Assembly (NCBI GenBank): GCA_027627705.1
Contig: CP091242.1
Location: 670,076-734,075 of the forward strand
From: Hyphomonadaceae bacterium BL14
Lineage (GTDB): Bacteria > Pseudomonadota > Alphaproteobacteria > Caulobacterales > Maricaulaceae
Length of the DNA: 64,000 bases
Reading direction: 5' to 3'
Position 1 is the stretch's first letter, and every line of letters starts with the position of its first letter. Below the pieces are notes generated by a model, which was given only the letters and a program-made list of their open reading frames with translations, made no database searches and was not told the DNA's origin. A program made the position numbers and the translations under genes. Shown here piece by piece: positions 43,152 to 52,069 of this stretch.

Positions 43152-43540
43152 TTGAGGCGCCGCCCCCGCCCCGCGCAACTGTGGACGCCTCCGGCAGCGC
43201 CCCCGCCTGCGGGGCGAGTGAGGGGAGTATGCAGGCGCAGGGAGAGGGCGGGGATAAGGGGGGGGTGGGGAAGTTCGGGAGCAGGAATTCTGGCAAGATG
43301 ATGGCCTGGCCCAGCTCCCAGTTTGCAATTTGCCAAGAGGGACTTATCCATCGATTGTAAATCCGGGATGCTCTTTCCAAGAGCGATCGGCAATGCTTTT
43401 GGAGTGCCTCAATCCCTTGCCGCCATCTACCTTTTCGTGTTGCTTTGAAAAGGCTATCAAAGCCCAATGGCTCATGTTTATGCTGGAGCTCACATTTAGC
43501 GAATGACGTCGAATGCAGCCAACAGTTTGGGGGTTTGCTC

Positions 43541-44587
43541 GTGAAGAGCTTTGATTCAAGAACGTATAGCATTAATGATTTTATCGAATGGGATAGGCAA
43601 AAACAGCTTGAGCTTAATCCAATATTTCAGCGCCGCAGTGTATGGAGCGATAAAGCCAAGAGCTATCTTATGGATACAATAATTAGAGGAAAGCCAATAC
43701 CAAAAATTTTTATTAGACAAAAAATAAATGTATCAACTAAAACCTCCATCAGGGAAGTGGTGGATGGACAGCAAAGATTGCGCACAATATTATCTTATGT
43801 TAAAGATGGCTTCACAATATATAATAAGCAAAATAAGGAGTATGGGGGTAAGTATTTCAGCGAGTTGCCTGAGGAGATTCAGTCGCAAATTTTATCCTAT
43901 GAAATTGCGGTTGATCTTCTTATAAATCTTCCCGATGCAGAGGTTCTTGATATATTTAATAGATTGAATTCATATGCTGTGGTTCTTAATGACCAAGAAC
44001 GTATAAATGCATCCCATTTTGGAGAGTTCAAAATTTTAGTTGATGGAATAGCCCATAAATACTATGATTATTGGATTTCCCAAAAAATTCTGACCCCTCA
44101 GCAGGTGCTTCGAATGGGCGAGGTTACGCTTGTTGCAGATTTATTGATATCGATAATAGACGGAATACGATCTAAGAAACAAATTAAGAAGTACTATGAT
44201 CGATATGAGCGAGAGTTCGATCAAGATGCGGATTTGATTGAGCGCCGATTTGATGCAAATATTTCAATAATGCGGCGTCTTTTCTCAGAGGGGCTTGCGG
44301 GCACTCAATTTAGAAGAATACATATATTTTACACGTTGTTCAATGCTATAGACCACGCCCAATATGGAGTGGAGCGCTTGGTAGCTCCGAGGCCAAGGCT
44401 CGTTTCGGAGCCTGAGCTCCAATCGGCTCGCCACAAACTTGATCGCATTGAGGAAATTTTTACGGAGCCTGATGTGGGCGCGCTTACTCCCAGCGAGCGT
44501 CAATTCCTGCAGGACAGTCGGCGAGCGACCACTGATGAGGCGGTGAGAGAGCGCCGTGCGAAATTTTTGCTCGGCCTAATGGGGTAG
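43541..44587 (+). CDS. DUF262 (ParB/GmrSD-N-like) domain protein
   Basis: 348 residues. The N-terminal DUF262 domain has LNPIFQRRSVWSDKAKSYLM, IIRGKPIPKIFI and the signature VVDGQQRLRTILSY (about residues 73-86). The DGQQR motif is that of the NTP-hydrolysing ParB/sulfiredoxin-like fold seen in GmrSD and BrxU. Then comes VLDIFNRLNSYAVVLNDQE, another DUF262 block. The C-terminal half is helical and lacks an HNH (DUF1524) nuclease, so it is not a complete GmrSD. GTG 43541 was chosen over an upstream frame because GGGGG lies 8 bases before it. Strongly AT-rich and 7 bases upstream of a HEPN gene, so a two-component cassette is likely. Confidence 0.85.
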   Translation: MKSFDSRTYSINDFIEWDRQKQLELNPIFQRRSVWSDKAKSYLMDTIIRGKPIPKIFIRQKINVSTKTSIREVVDGQQRLRTILSYVKDGFTIYNKQNKEYGGKYFSELPEEIQSQILSYEIAVDLLINLPDAEVLDIFNRLNSYAVVLNDQERINASHFGEFKILVDGIAHKYYDYWISQKILTPQQVLRMGEVTLVADLLISIIDGIRSKKQIKKYYDRYEREFDQDADLIERRFDANISIMRRLFSEGLAGTQFRRIHIFYTLFNAIDHAQYGVERLVAPRPRLVSEPELQSARHKLDRIEEIFTEPDVGALTPSERQFLQDSRRATTDEAVRERRAKFLLGLMG

Positions 44588-44594
44588 AGAGCGC

Positions 44595-45218
44595 GTGTCA
44601 CTATCGCAGACACTGGCTGATTTCCAAGCCTCAGCGGCGCAGTGTGATAGTCTCATTGCGAATTGCCACGCGCGCGACGCAGCGGGTCAGCCCTTGCTGC
44701 CAATCATCGACCAGAGACAGATTGCGGTGGCGGCTTTCTTGAATCTTTTCAGAGGATGGGAAGCTTTTCTTGAAGGGGCGATGACGAAGTATATGGCGGG
44801 AAGAAAGTCAGCGCTTGGGAGGCGCCCTCGGAAATATGTGAGTCCAAAAGACATTGATAGAGCATTAAAAATATTGATTGGGACGGGGCGATATTTTGAT
44901 TTTGCCAATCATGAAAATGTTAAGCGTGTTGCGTTTCTTTACTTTCATGATGGTCGGCCATTCGAGCCGCATATAAGCAGCATAACAACTGATTTGTCAG
45001 ATTTGAGGGCTATGAGAAATGCATCTGCTCATATTTCCAGCACCACACAAGCATCCTTGGAAGCAGTTGCAGCAAGGGTATTGGGCTCACCAAGCTCAGG
45101 TATTGAGCTATATGACTTCTTGATGGCGCAGAATCCAAATTCCTTTGCTGGAGAAACGGTTTTCTCAACCTACAAGGACAAGCTTTTGGTTGTAGCTGAG
45201 CTCATCGCAAATGGGTAG
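44595..45218 (+). CDS. HEPN-domain protein (putative RNase partner of the DUF262 protein)
   Basis: 207 residues, all-helical. Residues about 132-143 read RAMRNASAHISS, containing the RxxxxH motif (R-N-A-S-A-H) that forms the active site of HEPN ribonucleases. An earlier AFLNLFRGWEAFLEGAM helix matches RiboL-PSP/MAE_28990-type HEPN families. The GTG start lies 7 bases after the DUF262 stop, so they are co-translated. HEPN RNases act as toxins in many defence and toxin-antitoxin systems; pairing with DUF262 proteins has been seen in other genomes. Base composition is foreign to the chromosome. Confidence 0.75.
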   Translation: MSLSQTLADFQASAAQCDSLIANCHARDAAGQPLLPIIDQRQIAVAAFLNLFRGWEAFLEGAMTKYMAGRKSALGRRPRKYVSPKDIDRALKILIGTGRYFDFANHENVKRVAFLYFHDGRPFEPHISSITTDLSDLRAMRNASAHISSTTQASLEAVAARVLGSPSSGIELYDFLMAQNPNSFAGETVFSTYKDKLLVVAELIANG

Positions 45219-45347
45219 TTTGCTATCAATCGGTCGTATCTCGCTAAACGAATGAGTTTGAGGTCCGTACCTTTTTGGCGTCGACTGTTTCCGTTAGATT
45301 TACTGAACGTATTTCGCGAGCGGTGAAGGCAAATAAGAGAGCGCCCC

Positions 45348-47360
45348 CTAACTGCGCACCTTCACATATTCCCCCGGCGCCGGGCAGACCGGCTTGAGCT
45401 TGCCGCCGCCGGGCTCACGGGCGGGGACCTGCGCGTCATTCATGGACCGCAGCCAGTCTGTCCAGTGGGGCCACCAGGAACCGGGGGTTTCGGTGGCGCC
45501 GGCGAGCCACGCTTCGCGGGTTTCGGGCAGGGCCTTGTTGACCCAGTGCTGGTATTTCCTGGCGTCGGGGTGGTTGACCACGCCGGCGATATGGCCGGAC
45601 CCCGCCATCATGTACTGCACCGGACCGCCAAACAGGCGCGCCGAGCGGTAGACGCTGTCGGCCGGCGCGATGTGGTCTTCCTTGCTGGCCTGCATGAACA
45701 CCGGAATGGTCACGTTCCTGAGGTTCAGCGTATGGCCCGCCATCTCCAATTTGCCTTCGGAAAGAAGGTTCTGGCGGTAGAAGGTGTCGAGATAATACAG
45801 GTGCAGCCGCTTGGGCATGCGCGTCTGGTCGGCGTTCCAGTAGAGGAGGTCGAAGGCCTGGGGCTGGCGGCCCAGCAGATAGTTGTTGATCACGAAGGAC
45901 CACACCAGATCATTCGAACGCAGCATGTTGAAGGTGTCGGCCATGGTGCGCCCGTCCAGCACGCCGCCCTGGGCGTCCATCAGGCGCTCGATCTCCCTGA
46001 ACCATTCCTGATCGATGAAGACCAGGAGCTCGCCTGCCAGCTTGAAATCGAGCTGGGCGGCGAAGAAGGTGGCCGACGCGATGCGGTCGTCACCCTCGGC
46101 CGCCATCAGCGCCAGCGCCGTGCCCAGCATGGTGCCGCCAATGCAATAGCCCACCGTGTCCACCTGGCGCTCGCCGGTAATGGTCTCGATCACCTCCAGC
46201 GCGGTGAACAGGCCCTTGCGGATATAGTCTTCCAGACTGGCGTCCTTCAGGTCGGCTTCGGGGTTCACCCAGCTGATCAGGAAGACCGTGAAACCTTGTT
46301 CTGTGAGCCAGCGGATCATCGATCCCTGGGGCCGCATGTCGAGAATGTAGAACTTGTTGATCCAGGGCGGCGCGATCAGCAGGGGCCGCTGGCGGACCTG
46401 CTGCGTGGCGGGCGCGTACTGGATCAGCTCCATCACCTCATTGCGCCAGACCACAGCGCCGGGCGTGGCGGCCAGATCCTTGCCCACCTCAAACCCGTCC
46501 ATATCGGTCTGGGACAAAGCGAGGCGGCCCTGGCCGCGCTCCAGATCGCTCATCAGCTGGGTCAGGCCGCGCGTCAGGTTTTCACCCCGCGTGCGCACTG
46601 TCTCCTCGATCACATCGGGATTGGTCATGGCAAAATTGGTCGGCGACAGGGCGTCGATCATCTGGCGGGTGACGAAATTCACTTTGCGGCGCGCCGGTTC
46701 ATCAAGGCCCTTGGCCCCCGCCAGCAGGGTCAGCATGAAGCGCTGATTGAGCAGATAGGACTGCTTGATGGCGTCAAACACCGGATGCTCGCTCCACGCT
46801 TTGGAGCGCCAGCGCTTGTCACCCGGTTCCGGCATGATCGCCGGATCGGCGGCGTCGCCCGACAGCATCCGCCGGTTGGTGGACGACCACAGGTCCAGAT
46901 AGCTGCGATAGAGGTCTGACTGGGCCTGCAGCAAGAGCTCGGGATCGGACAGAATCGATTCCCAGGCCTTGATCAGTTCGGGCGCGGCGTGCAGCGGGTC
47001 AGCGTTCGGGGCCAGAGACGGGTCGCCCTCCAGCGAGCGGCGCATGACATCGCTCATCAGCTTCTGGCTTTTGAGCGCGGACTGCATGAGATTGCGCGAG
47101 ACCGTCTCCAGCCTGTCCAGGTCTTCCGCGCCAAGCACACCCAGGGATGCGGCGGCCTCTGCGGCCTGACCGGTTGCCGGTTGCGGCGCTGATCCGGCTT
47201 TGGCCGCCGGTGCCGCGCCGGATTTCGTCGCAGGTTTGGCGGGCGCTCCGGTCGTCCTGCCGGGCTCTGCGCCGGTCCTGGCCGGTTTGGGCGCGGAGGC
47301 CTTTGGTTTGCGTGTCCGCGCGGGTTTGCCGGAGCGGGCGGGTGTTTTTTTCTCGGCCAT
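45348..47360 (-). CDS. phaC: Class I poly(R)-hydroxyalkanoate synthase
   Basis: 670 residues. An unusual N-terminal extension of about 75 residues is Ala/Pro/Lys-rich (AEKKTPARSGKPARTRKPKA and similar), resembling histone-like or phasin-type tails. The PhaC core follows: LLIAPPWINKFYILDMRPQG, the lipase-like box GYCIGG with nucleophile Cys (about residue 405), WNADQTRMPKRLHLYYLD with the Asp region and AGSGHIAGVVNHP with the catalytic His. It polymerises 3-hydroxyacyl-CoA into storage polyester. The ATG at 47360 follows GGGAGG. No phaA/B or phasin gene is adjacent. Confidence 0.95.
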   Translation of the reverse strand: MAEKKTPARSGKPARTRKPKASAPKPARTGAEPGRTTGAPAKPATKSGAAPAAKAGSAPQPATGQAAEAAASLGVLGAEDLDRLETVSRNLMQSALKSQKLMSDVMRRSLEGDPSLAPNADPLHAAPELIKAWESILSDPELLLQAQSDLYRSYLDLWSSTNRRMLSGDAADPAIMPEPGDKRWRSKAWSEHPVFDAIKQSYLLNQRFMLTLLAGAKGLDEPARRKVNFVTRQMIDALSPTNFAMTNPDVIEETVRTRGENLTRGLTQLMSDLERGQGRLALSQTDMDGFEVGKDLAATPGAVVWRNEVMELIQYAPATQQVRQRPLLIAPPWINKFYILDMRPQGSMIRWLTEQGFTVFLISWVNPEADLKDASLEDYIRKGLFTALEVIETITGERQVDTVGYCIGGTMLGTALALMAAEGDDRIASATFFAAQLDFKLAGELLVFIDQEWFREIERLMDAQGGVLDGRTMADTFNMLRSNDLVWSFVINNYLLGRQPQAFDLLYWNADQTRMPKRLHLYYLDTFYRQNLLSEGKLEMAGHTLNLRNVTIPVFMQASKEDHIAPADSVYRSARLFGGPVQYMMAGSGHIAGVVNHPDARKYQHWVNKALPETREAWLAGATETPGSWWPHWTDWLRSMNDAQVPAREPGGGKLKPVCPAPGEYVKVRS

Positions 47361-47453
47361 GGTGCGCAACGCCTCCCGGGAGGTGACAGTGATGCGCAGA
47401 AGCGTATAGAAAGCCGAAGCCCCATCCAATGGCCGGGAGGCGCAAGGCGCGTC

Positions 47454-47780
47454 ATGATTCTGCGAATGCTCGCCCTCGCTTCGGCCGCCGTGTTTGCCGC
47501 AGGCTGCGCGGGGAATGCCCAGCCGGACGCCGACATCAGCAGCTGGAGCGCGCAGCGCCTGTCCGGCGGGGACCCGGCGGGTGGTGCCGCGCGTGCACCG
47601 GGCTTTGTGCCCGAGCGTGTCCTGGACGCGGGCACGCTTGCCTCCATGGCCGCGTCCGAGCGCGCGCTTCTGCGGCGTGGCGCGCAGATCCGTGACGCCG
47701 CCGACAGCGTGTCCGACCCGGAAGAGTCTGCCGAAGATTATGCTGTGCGCCAGCGCGCGCGCGCCAAACCCCCTGAATGA
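47454..47780 (+). CDS. Small putative lipoprotein
   Basis: 108 residues. The N-terminal signal peptide ends in a lipobox AAGC (Cys about residue 18). The remainder is Ala/Arg/Glu-rich with a predicted helix around SMAASERALLRRGAQIRDA. AAGG precedes the ATG. Divergent from phaC and 51 bases before glpX. No family recognised. Confidence 0.7.
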   Translation: MILRMLALASAAVFAAGCAGNAQPDADISSWSAQRLSGGDPAGGAARAPGFVPERVLDAGTLASMAASERALLRRGAQIRDAADSVSDPEESAEDYAVRQRARAKPPE

Positions 47781-47831
47781 TCACCGCCAACGCCTTGCGT
47801 TGGTGGCCCCTGAACGGACAAGGAAATGAGC

Positions 47832-48791
47832 ATGTCGAACGCCAAGGGGCTGGAAGCCCTGATGAATGATGCGGTGAACGCCGCCGAGCGCGCAGCCATC
47901 GCTGCGTCGGCCCTGGTGGGGCGCGGTGACAAGATCGCCGCTGACCAGGCGGCTGTGGACGCCATGCGTACCGCCTTCAACGCCATGGAGATGCGCGGCC
48001 GCATTGTGATCGGCGAGGGCGAGCGCGACGAGGCGCCCATGCTCTATATCGGCGAGGAAGTCGGCACGGGGCAGGGTCCCGAGATCGATATCGCCCTGGA
48101 CCCGCTGGAAGGCACGGACGTGACCGCCAAGGGCATGCGCGATGCGCTGGCGATCCTGGCGCTGTCGCCCCGGGGCGGGCTGCTGTACGCGCCTGACACG
48201 TATATGGACAAGATCGCCATCGGGCCGGGCTATGCCGAAGGCGTGATCGATCTGGACGCAGAACCCGCCGACAATATCCGCTCGCTGGCCCGCGCCAAGG
48301 GCGTCGACCCGTCGCAGATTACCGCCTGCGTGCTGGACCGCGAGCGTCATGAGGGTATCGCCGCCTCGATCCGCAAGGCGGGCGCGCGAATCACGTTTAT
48401 CGGTGACGGCGATGTGGCCGGCGTGATGATGGCCGCTGACCCGGATGTGGACGTGGACATCTATATTGGCCGCGGCGGCGCGCCCGAAGGCGTTCTGGCG
48501 GCGGCGGGGCTGCGCTGCGTCGGTGGCCAGATCCAGTGCCGCCTGCATTTCCGCAATGATGACGAGCGTGCCCGCGCCCGGCGCACCGGGATCGAGGATC
48601 TCGACCGCAAATACACGCTCATGGACATGGCCAGCGATGACTGCCTGCTGATCGCCTGCGGCGTGACCGATGGCCGGATGGTCCATGGCGTGCGCCACGG
48701 GGCCGGCTGGGTGGAGACCCAGACGCTGGTCTACTCCTCCATCTCGGGCGTGCGGCGGAAAATCTCGACCCGCCGCCCGCTGGCGCGGTGA
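47832..48791 (+). CDS. glpX: Class II fructose-1,6-bisphosphatase (GlpX)
   Basis: 319 residues. It hydrolyses fructose-1,6-bisphosphate (possibly sedoheptulose-1,7-bisphosphate) in gluconeogenesis. Metal/substrate motifs are RIVIGEGERDEAPMLYIGE, the Li-sensitive-phosphatase signature ALDPLEGTD and TFIGDGDVAGVMMAA. The ATG at 47832 has AAGGA 7 bases upstream; an ATG at 47826 in the same frame lies too close to that site. It overlaps recJ by 4 bases (GTGA). Confidence 0.96.
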   Translation: MSNAKGLEALMNDAVNAAERAAIAASALVGRGDKIAADQAAVDAMRTAFNAMEMRGRIVIGEGERDEAPMLYIGEEVGTGQGPEIDIALDPLEGTDVTAKGMRDALAILALSPRGGLLYAPDTYMDKIAIGPGYAEGVIDLDAEPADNIRSLARAKGVDPSQITACVLDRERHEGIAASIRKAGARITFIGDGDVAGVMMAADPDVDVDIYIGRGGAPEGVLAAAGLRCVGGQIQCRLHFRNDDERARARRTGIEDLDRKYTLMDMASDDCLLIACGVTDGRMVHGVRHGAGWVETQTLVYSSISGVRRKISTRRPLAR

Positions 48792-50569
48792 CCGGCAGCG
48801 CGCTGTTCGGCGTCACGCACTCGCTGGGCGGGCGCGCCTGGGCGCTCAAGCCTGCAGACGACCGTGTGGCGGGCGAGATCGCCCGCCTGACCGGTGCCAA
48901 TGACGCCTTGGCCCGCCTGCTCGCGGCGCGCGGCCTGACGGCGGACACCGCGCCGGGCTTTCTGGCCCCGCGTCTGCGCGACAGCTTTCCCGATCCGTCC
49001 AGCTTCAAGGGCATGGATGATGCTGCGCGCCTGATCTGGGACGCGGTGGAAGCGGGGGTGCGCATTGCCCTGTTTGCTGATTATGACGTGGACGGTGCCA
49101 CCTCCGCCGCCCAGCTTTCGCGCTGGCTGGCCATGGTGAGCAAAGCGCCCCTGATCTATGTGCCCGACCGGATCGAAGAGGGGTACGGCCCCAGTACGGC
49201 GGCGTTCGAAACGCTGAAAGCTCAGGGCGCAGGCCTGGTGATCACGCTCGATTGCGGGGCGGCGGCCGTGGTCCCGCTGGCCGGGGCGCGTGCCATGGGC
49301 CTGCCGGTGGCGGTGATCGATCACCATCTGATGGACGGCGCGGCACCGGACGCCGAGGCGCTGGTGAATCCCAATCAACCCGGTGATCCGTCAGGCTGCG
49401 GCCATCTGGCGGCCGCGGGCGTGGTGTTTGTCCTGCTGGCGGCGCTGAACCGTGAAGGGCGCACACGCGGCGCGTTTGCAGCCAAACCCGAGCCGGACCT
49501 GCTCGCCTTTGCGGATCTGGCGGCTCTGGGCACCATTTGCGACGTGGTGCCGCTGACCGGTTTCAACCGTGCCGTCACCGCGCAAGGGCTGAAAGTCATG
49601 AGCGCATGGTCGCGCCCCGGCCTGGCGGCGCTGGCAGAGGTGGCGGGCGTGACGGGACCTGCGGGCGTGTATCACGCCGGCTTCCTGATCGGACCGCGAA
49701 TCAATGCCGGGGGACGGGTGGGCAAGTCCGATCTGGGCGCGCGCCTGCTGACCACCGATGACAAGGACGAAGCGCGCGCCCTTGCACAGGAGCTTGACCG
49801 TCTCAATGCCGAGCGCCGCGAGATCGAGGCCGAGGTGCTGGAGGCCGCCCTGGCGCAGGTGGAGGCGGCGGGTGTCAGCGAGGATGCGGCGGTGCTCATC
49901 GCCGCAGGTGAGCACTGGCATCCCGGCGTCATCGGCATCGCCGCAGGACGGTTGAAAGACCGGTTCAACCGGCCCTCCATCGTGATCGGGATTGATCCCG
50001 AAACGGGCCTCGCCAAAGGCTCGGGCCGGTCCTGCCCCGGGGTCAATCTGGGCGGCGCGATTGCGCGCGCGCGTGAAGCCGGGCTGCTGGTGGCCGGCGG
50101 CGGACACGCCATGGCGGGCGGCCTGACCATAGCCGCGGACCGGATCGATGACCTGCGCGCTTTCATGGAAGCCGAGCTGGCCGCCGAATGGGCAGGCGCG
50201 CACGAGGCGCGCACGCTGCAGCTGGACGCTGTCGCCCATCCGGCCTCGGTATCGTTCGAGTTTTGCGAGGCGCTGAGCGCCGCCGCGCCCTTCGGCCAGG
50301 GCAATCCGGAGCCGCGTTTTGCGTTCAGCGATCTGCGCCGCACCTTTGCCAAGCTGGTGGGAACCAACCATGTGCGCGTCACGTTCGAGGCCGCCGGCGG
50401 CGCGCGCCTGCAGGGCATTGCGTTTCGCGCCGCCGACAATCCCATGGGCCACGCGCTGCTGGCTCCGGGCGAGGCGCGTTTCCATGTGGCGGGCAAGCTG
50501 CGCGCCGAGGACAATCGCTATGGACGGCGCGCCGAGCTGCACCTCGAAGACCTTGCGCCCGCAGGCTGA
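48788..50569 (+). CDS. recJ: Single-stranded-DNA-specific exonuclease RecJ
   Basis: 593 residues. The DHH phosphoesterase motifs are ALFADYDVDGATSAAQL (motif I), ITLDCGAAA (motif II) and AVIDHHLMD (motif III, DHH). DHHA1 features are GPRINAGGRVG and the GGGHAMAGGLT signature late in the chain. RecJ degrades 5' ends of single-stranded DNA in recombination and mismatch repair. The GTG start overlaps glpX, an order common in alphaproteobacteria. Confidence 0.96.
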   Translation: MTGSALFGVTHSLGGRAWALKPADDRVAGEIARLTGANDALARLLAARGLTADTAPGFLAPRLRDSFPDPSSFKGMDDAARLIWDAVEAGVRIALFADYDVDGATSAAQLSRWLAMVSKAPLIYVPDRIEEGYGPSTAAFETLKAQGAGLVITLDCGAAAVVPLAGARAMGLPVAVIDHHLMDGAAPDAEALVNPNQPGDPSGCGHLAAAGVVFVLLAALNREGRTRGAFAAKPEPDLLAFADLAALGTICDVVPLTGFNRAVTAQGLKVMSAWSRPGLAALAEVAGVTGPAGVYHAGFLIGPRINAGGRVGKSDLGARLLTTDDKDEARALAQELDRLNAERREIEAEVLEAALAQVEAAGVSEDAAVLIAAGEHWHPGVIGIAAGRLKDRFNRPSIVIGIDPETGLAKGSGRSCPGVNLGGAIARAREAGLLVAGGGHAMAGGLTIAADRIDDLRAFMEAELAAEWAGAHEARTLQLDAVAHPASVSFEFCEALSAAAPFGQGNPEPRFAFSDLRRTFAKLVGTNHVRVTFEAAGGARLQGIAFRAADNPMGHALLAPGEARFHVAGKLRAEDNRYGRRAELHLEDLAPAG

Positions 50570-50657
50570 CCGCGGCGCAGCGCGATGTGAAGAAACTCCC
50601 TGCCGAGCGCTTGCATAAGGGGGAGGGGGTGGATATATCGACGCTCCACGCGTTCGC

Positions 50658-50732
50658 GGGCCCTTCGTCTATCGGTTAGGACGCCAGGTTTTCAACCTGG
50701 AAAGAGGGGTTCGATTCCCCTAGGGCCTGCCA
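50658..50732 (+). tRNA. tRNA-Glu (TTC anticodon)
   Basis: 75 nt with encoded CCA. Acceptor GGGCCCT pairs with AGGGCCT (first pair G-U, as usual for tRNA-Glu). The anticodon arm is CCAGGTTTTCAACCTGG and the T-arm GGGGTTCGATTCCCC. Confidence 0.96.
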
Positions 50733-50944
50733 CGCGTGTTTCTCCCTGTTGATGTCTGACGCCGTGACGCTTGTTTCCAAGCGCACTTCCGGCGGTGATT
50801 TGCGGGCGGGCCGCTCGGGACAGAAGCCACTGCCGCAAACGGTATGAAGCTGATATCAGTGATCATTCCCGTCACCGTCCCAGCCGGGCGGGTGCCGGGC
50901 ATGTCTGAACACCGGCATTGAAACCGGATACGGAGGATCACCTG

Positions 50945-51970
50945 ATGCATGCCGCTCACCACAGGGTCAGTCCCTGGCGTTTTCTGGCTGTGGTCACAGC
51001 GGTTTGTATGGCCGCGGCGGGCTTCTGCACCGCCGTGGCGGACGCCGGCATGGATGTGGAACCGGCGGGCCAGGCCTGCGCCCGTGAGGGCGCGCGCGTG
51101 CTCTTCATCGGCAATAGCTACACATTCGGATCAACCTCGGCGGTGCGCTATTACCGGGCTGAGACGGTGCAGGACCTCTACAACACGGATTTTGGCGGCG
51201 TGCCGGCCCTGGTCGGCGTCTTTGCCGATCAGGCGGGCGTGGCGCTTGATGTCAGCCACGCCACGTCGTCCGGTTTCGGTCTGCACGATCATGTGGAGGC
51301 CGGACTCGAGCGCTTTGACCGTTCATGGGACTGCGTCGTGATGCAAAGCCTCTCCATGCTGGACCGGGCGGCACCGGGCGATCCGCGGCGTCTGGTCGAG
51401 GCGTCGGCCACCCTCGCCGATACGGTTCGCGCAAGACATGACGCGGTCCAGATCCTGTTTCTCGCGACCTGGCCGAGAGCCGATTACGTCCACCTGGACG
51501 GGCGGCCCTGGTCTGGACAGGGGCTTGACCGGATGGCGGCCGACATTCGGGACGGCTATGAACTGGCCGCAGCCCGCGTGGGTGTGGACGGTGCCATCAT
51601 TCCCGTGGCGGACGCCTGGCTGAAGGCGATGGAGACAGGCCTCGCCGTGGAAAACCCCTATCAGGGCGTGCCTCACGGCCAGGTCAGCCTGTGGAGTTAT
51701 GACCAGCATCATGCCAGCCAGTACGGCTACTACCTGTCTGCCCTGGTGGTTTTCGCACACCTGACCGGGCTGGACCCCCGGTCGCTGGGCGAGACCGAGC
51801 TGGCCGCCTGGGAGCTGGGCATAGAGCCGGGCCTGGCCGCCGGCCTGCAGGCAGCCGCGCGGGAGGTGACGGGTGGGGACGGCCTGACCGCCTTTTCCCC
51901 TGTGCCGGGCAGTCAGTATCGCCCGGGGCGCCGTGGCGTGGCCACAGGAATTCCGGCTGACCCCCGCTGA
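50945..51970 (+). CDS. Exported SGNH-hydrolase-like protein
   Basis: 341 residues. A signal peptide/anchor (about residues 10-35) is followed by RVLFIGNSYTFGSTSAV, where GNSYTF stands for the GDSL nucleophile block, and later an AxQxGYYLSALVVFAHLTG region with YDQHHASQ supplying a possible Asp-His pair. SGNH/DUF4886-type fold is likely; members include esterases and carbohydrate esterases. The ATG at 50945 has GGAGG 8 bases upstream. It stands alone between tRNA-Glu and a convergent LOG-family gene. Substrate unknown. Confidence 0.75.
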   Translation: MHAAHHRVSPWRFLAVVTAVCMAAAGFCTAVADAGMDVEPAGQACAREGARVLFIGNSYTFGSTSAVRYYRAETVQDLYNTDFGGVPALVGVFADQAGVALDVSHATSSGFGLHDHVEAGLERFDRSWDCVVMQSLSMLDRAAPGDPRRLVEASATLADTVRARHDAVQILFLATWPRADYVHLDGRPWSGQGLDRMAADIRDGYELAAARVGVDGAIIPVADAWLKAMETGLAVENPYQGVPHGQVSLWSYDQHHASQYGYYLSALVVFAHLTGLDPRSLGETELAAWELGIEPGLAAGLQAAAREVTGGDGLTAFSPVPGSQYRPGRRGVATGIPADPR

Positions 51971-52069
51971 CGGAGCGCCGCGTGCGCTGGCGGCGGACAT
52001 CCTGCCCGGGCCCGGCCGCGTGTCGAGGGGCGCGGCACCTCCCCGGTGCCCCGTCGCCCGCCCTTGACG

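Noticed and set aside
42889..43572. 227-codon minus-strand ORF in the palindrome region
   Set aside because: Composition is Pro/Arg/Ala-rich, the frame crosses several strong hairpins and there is no ribosome site.
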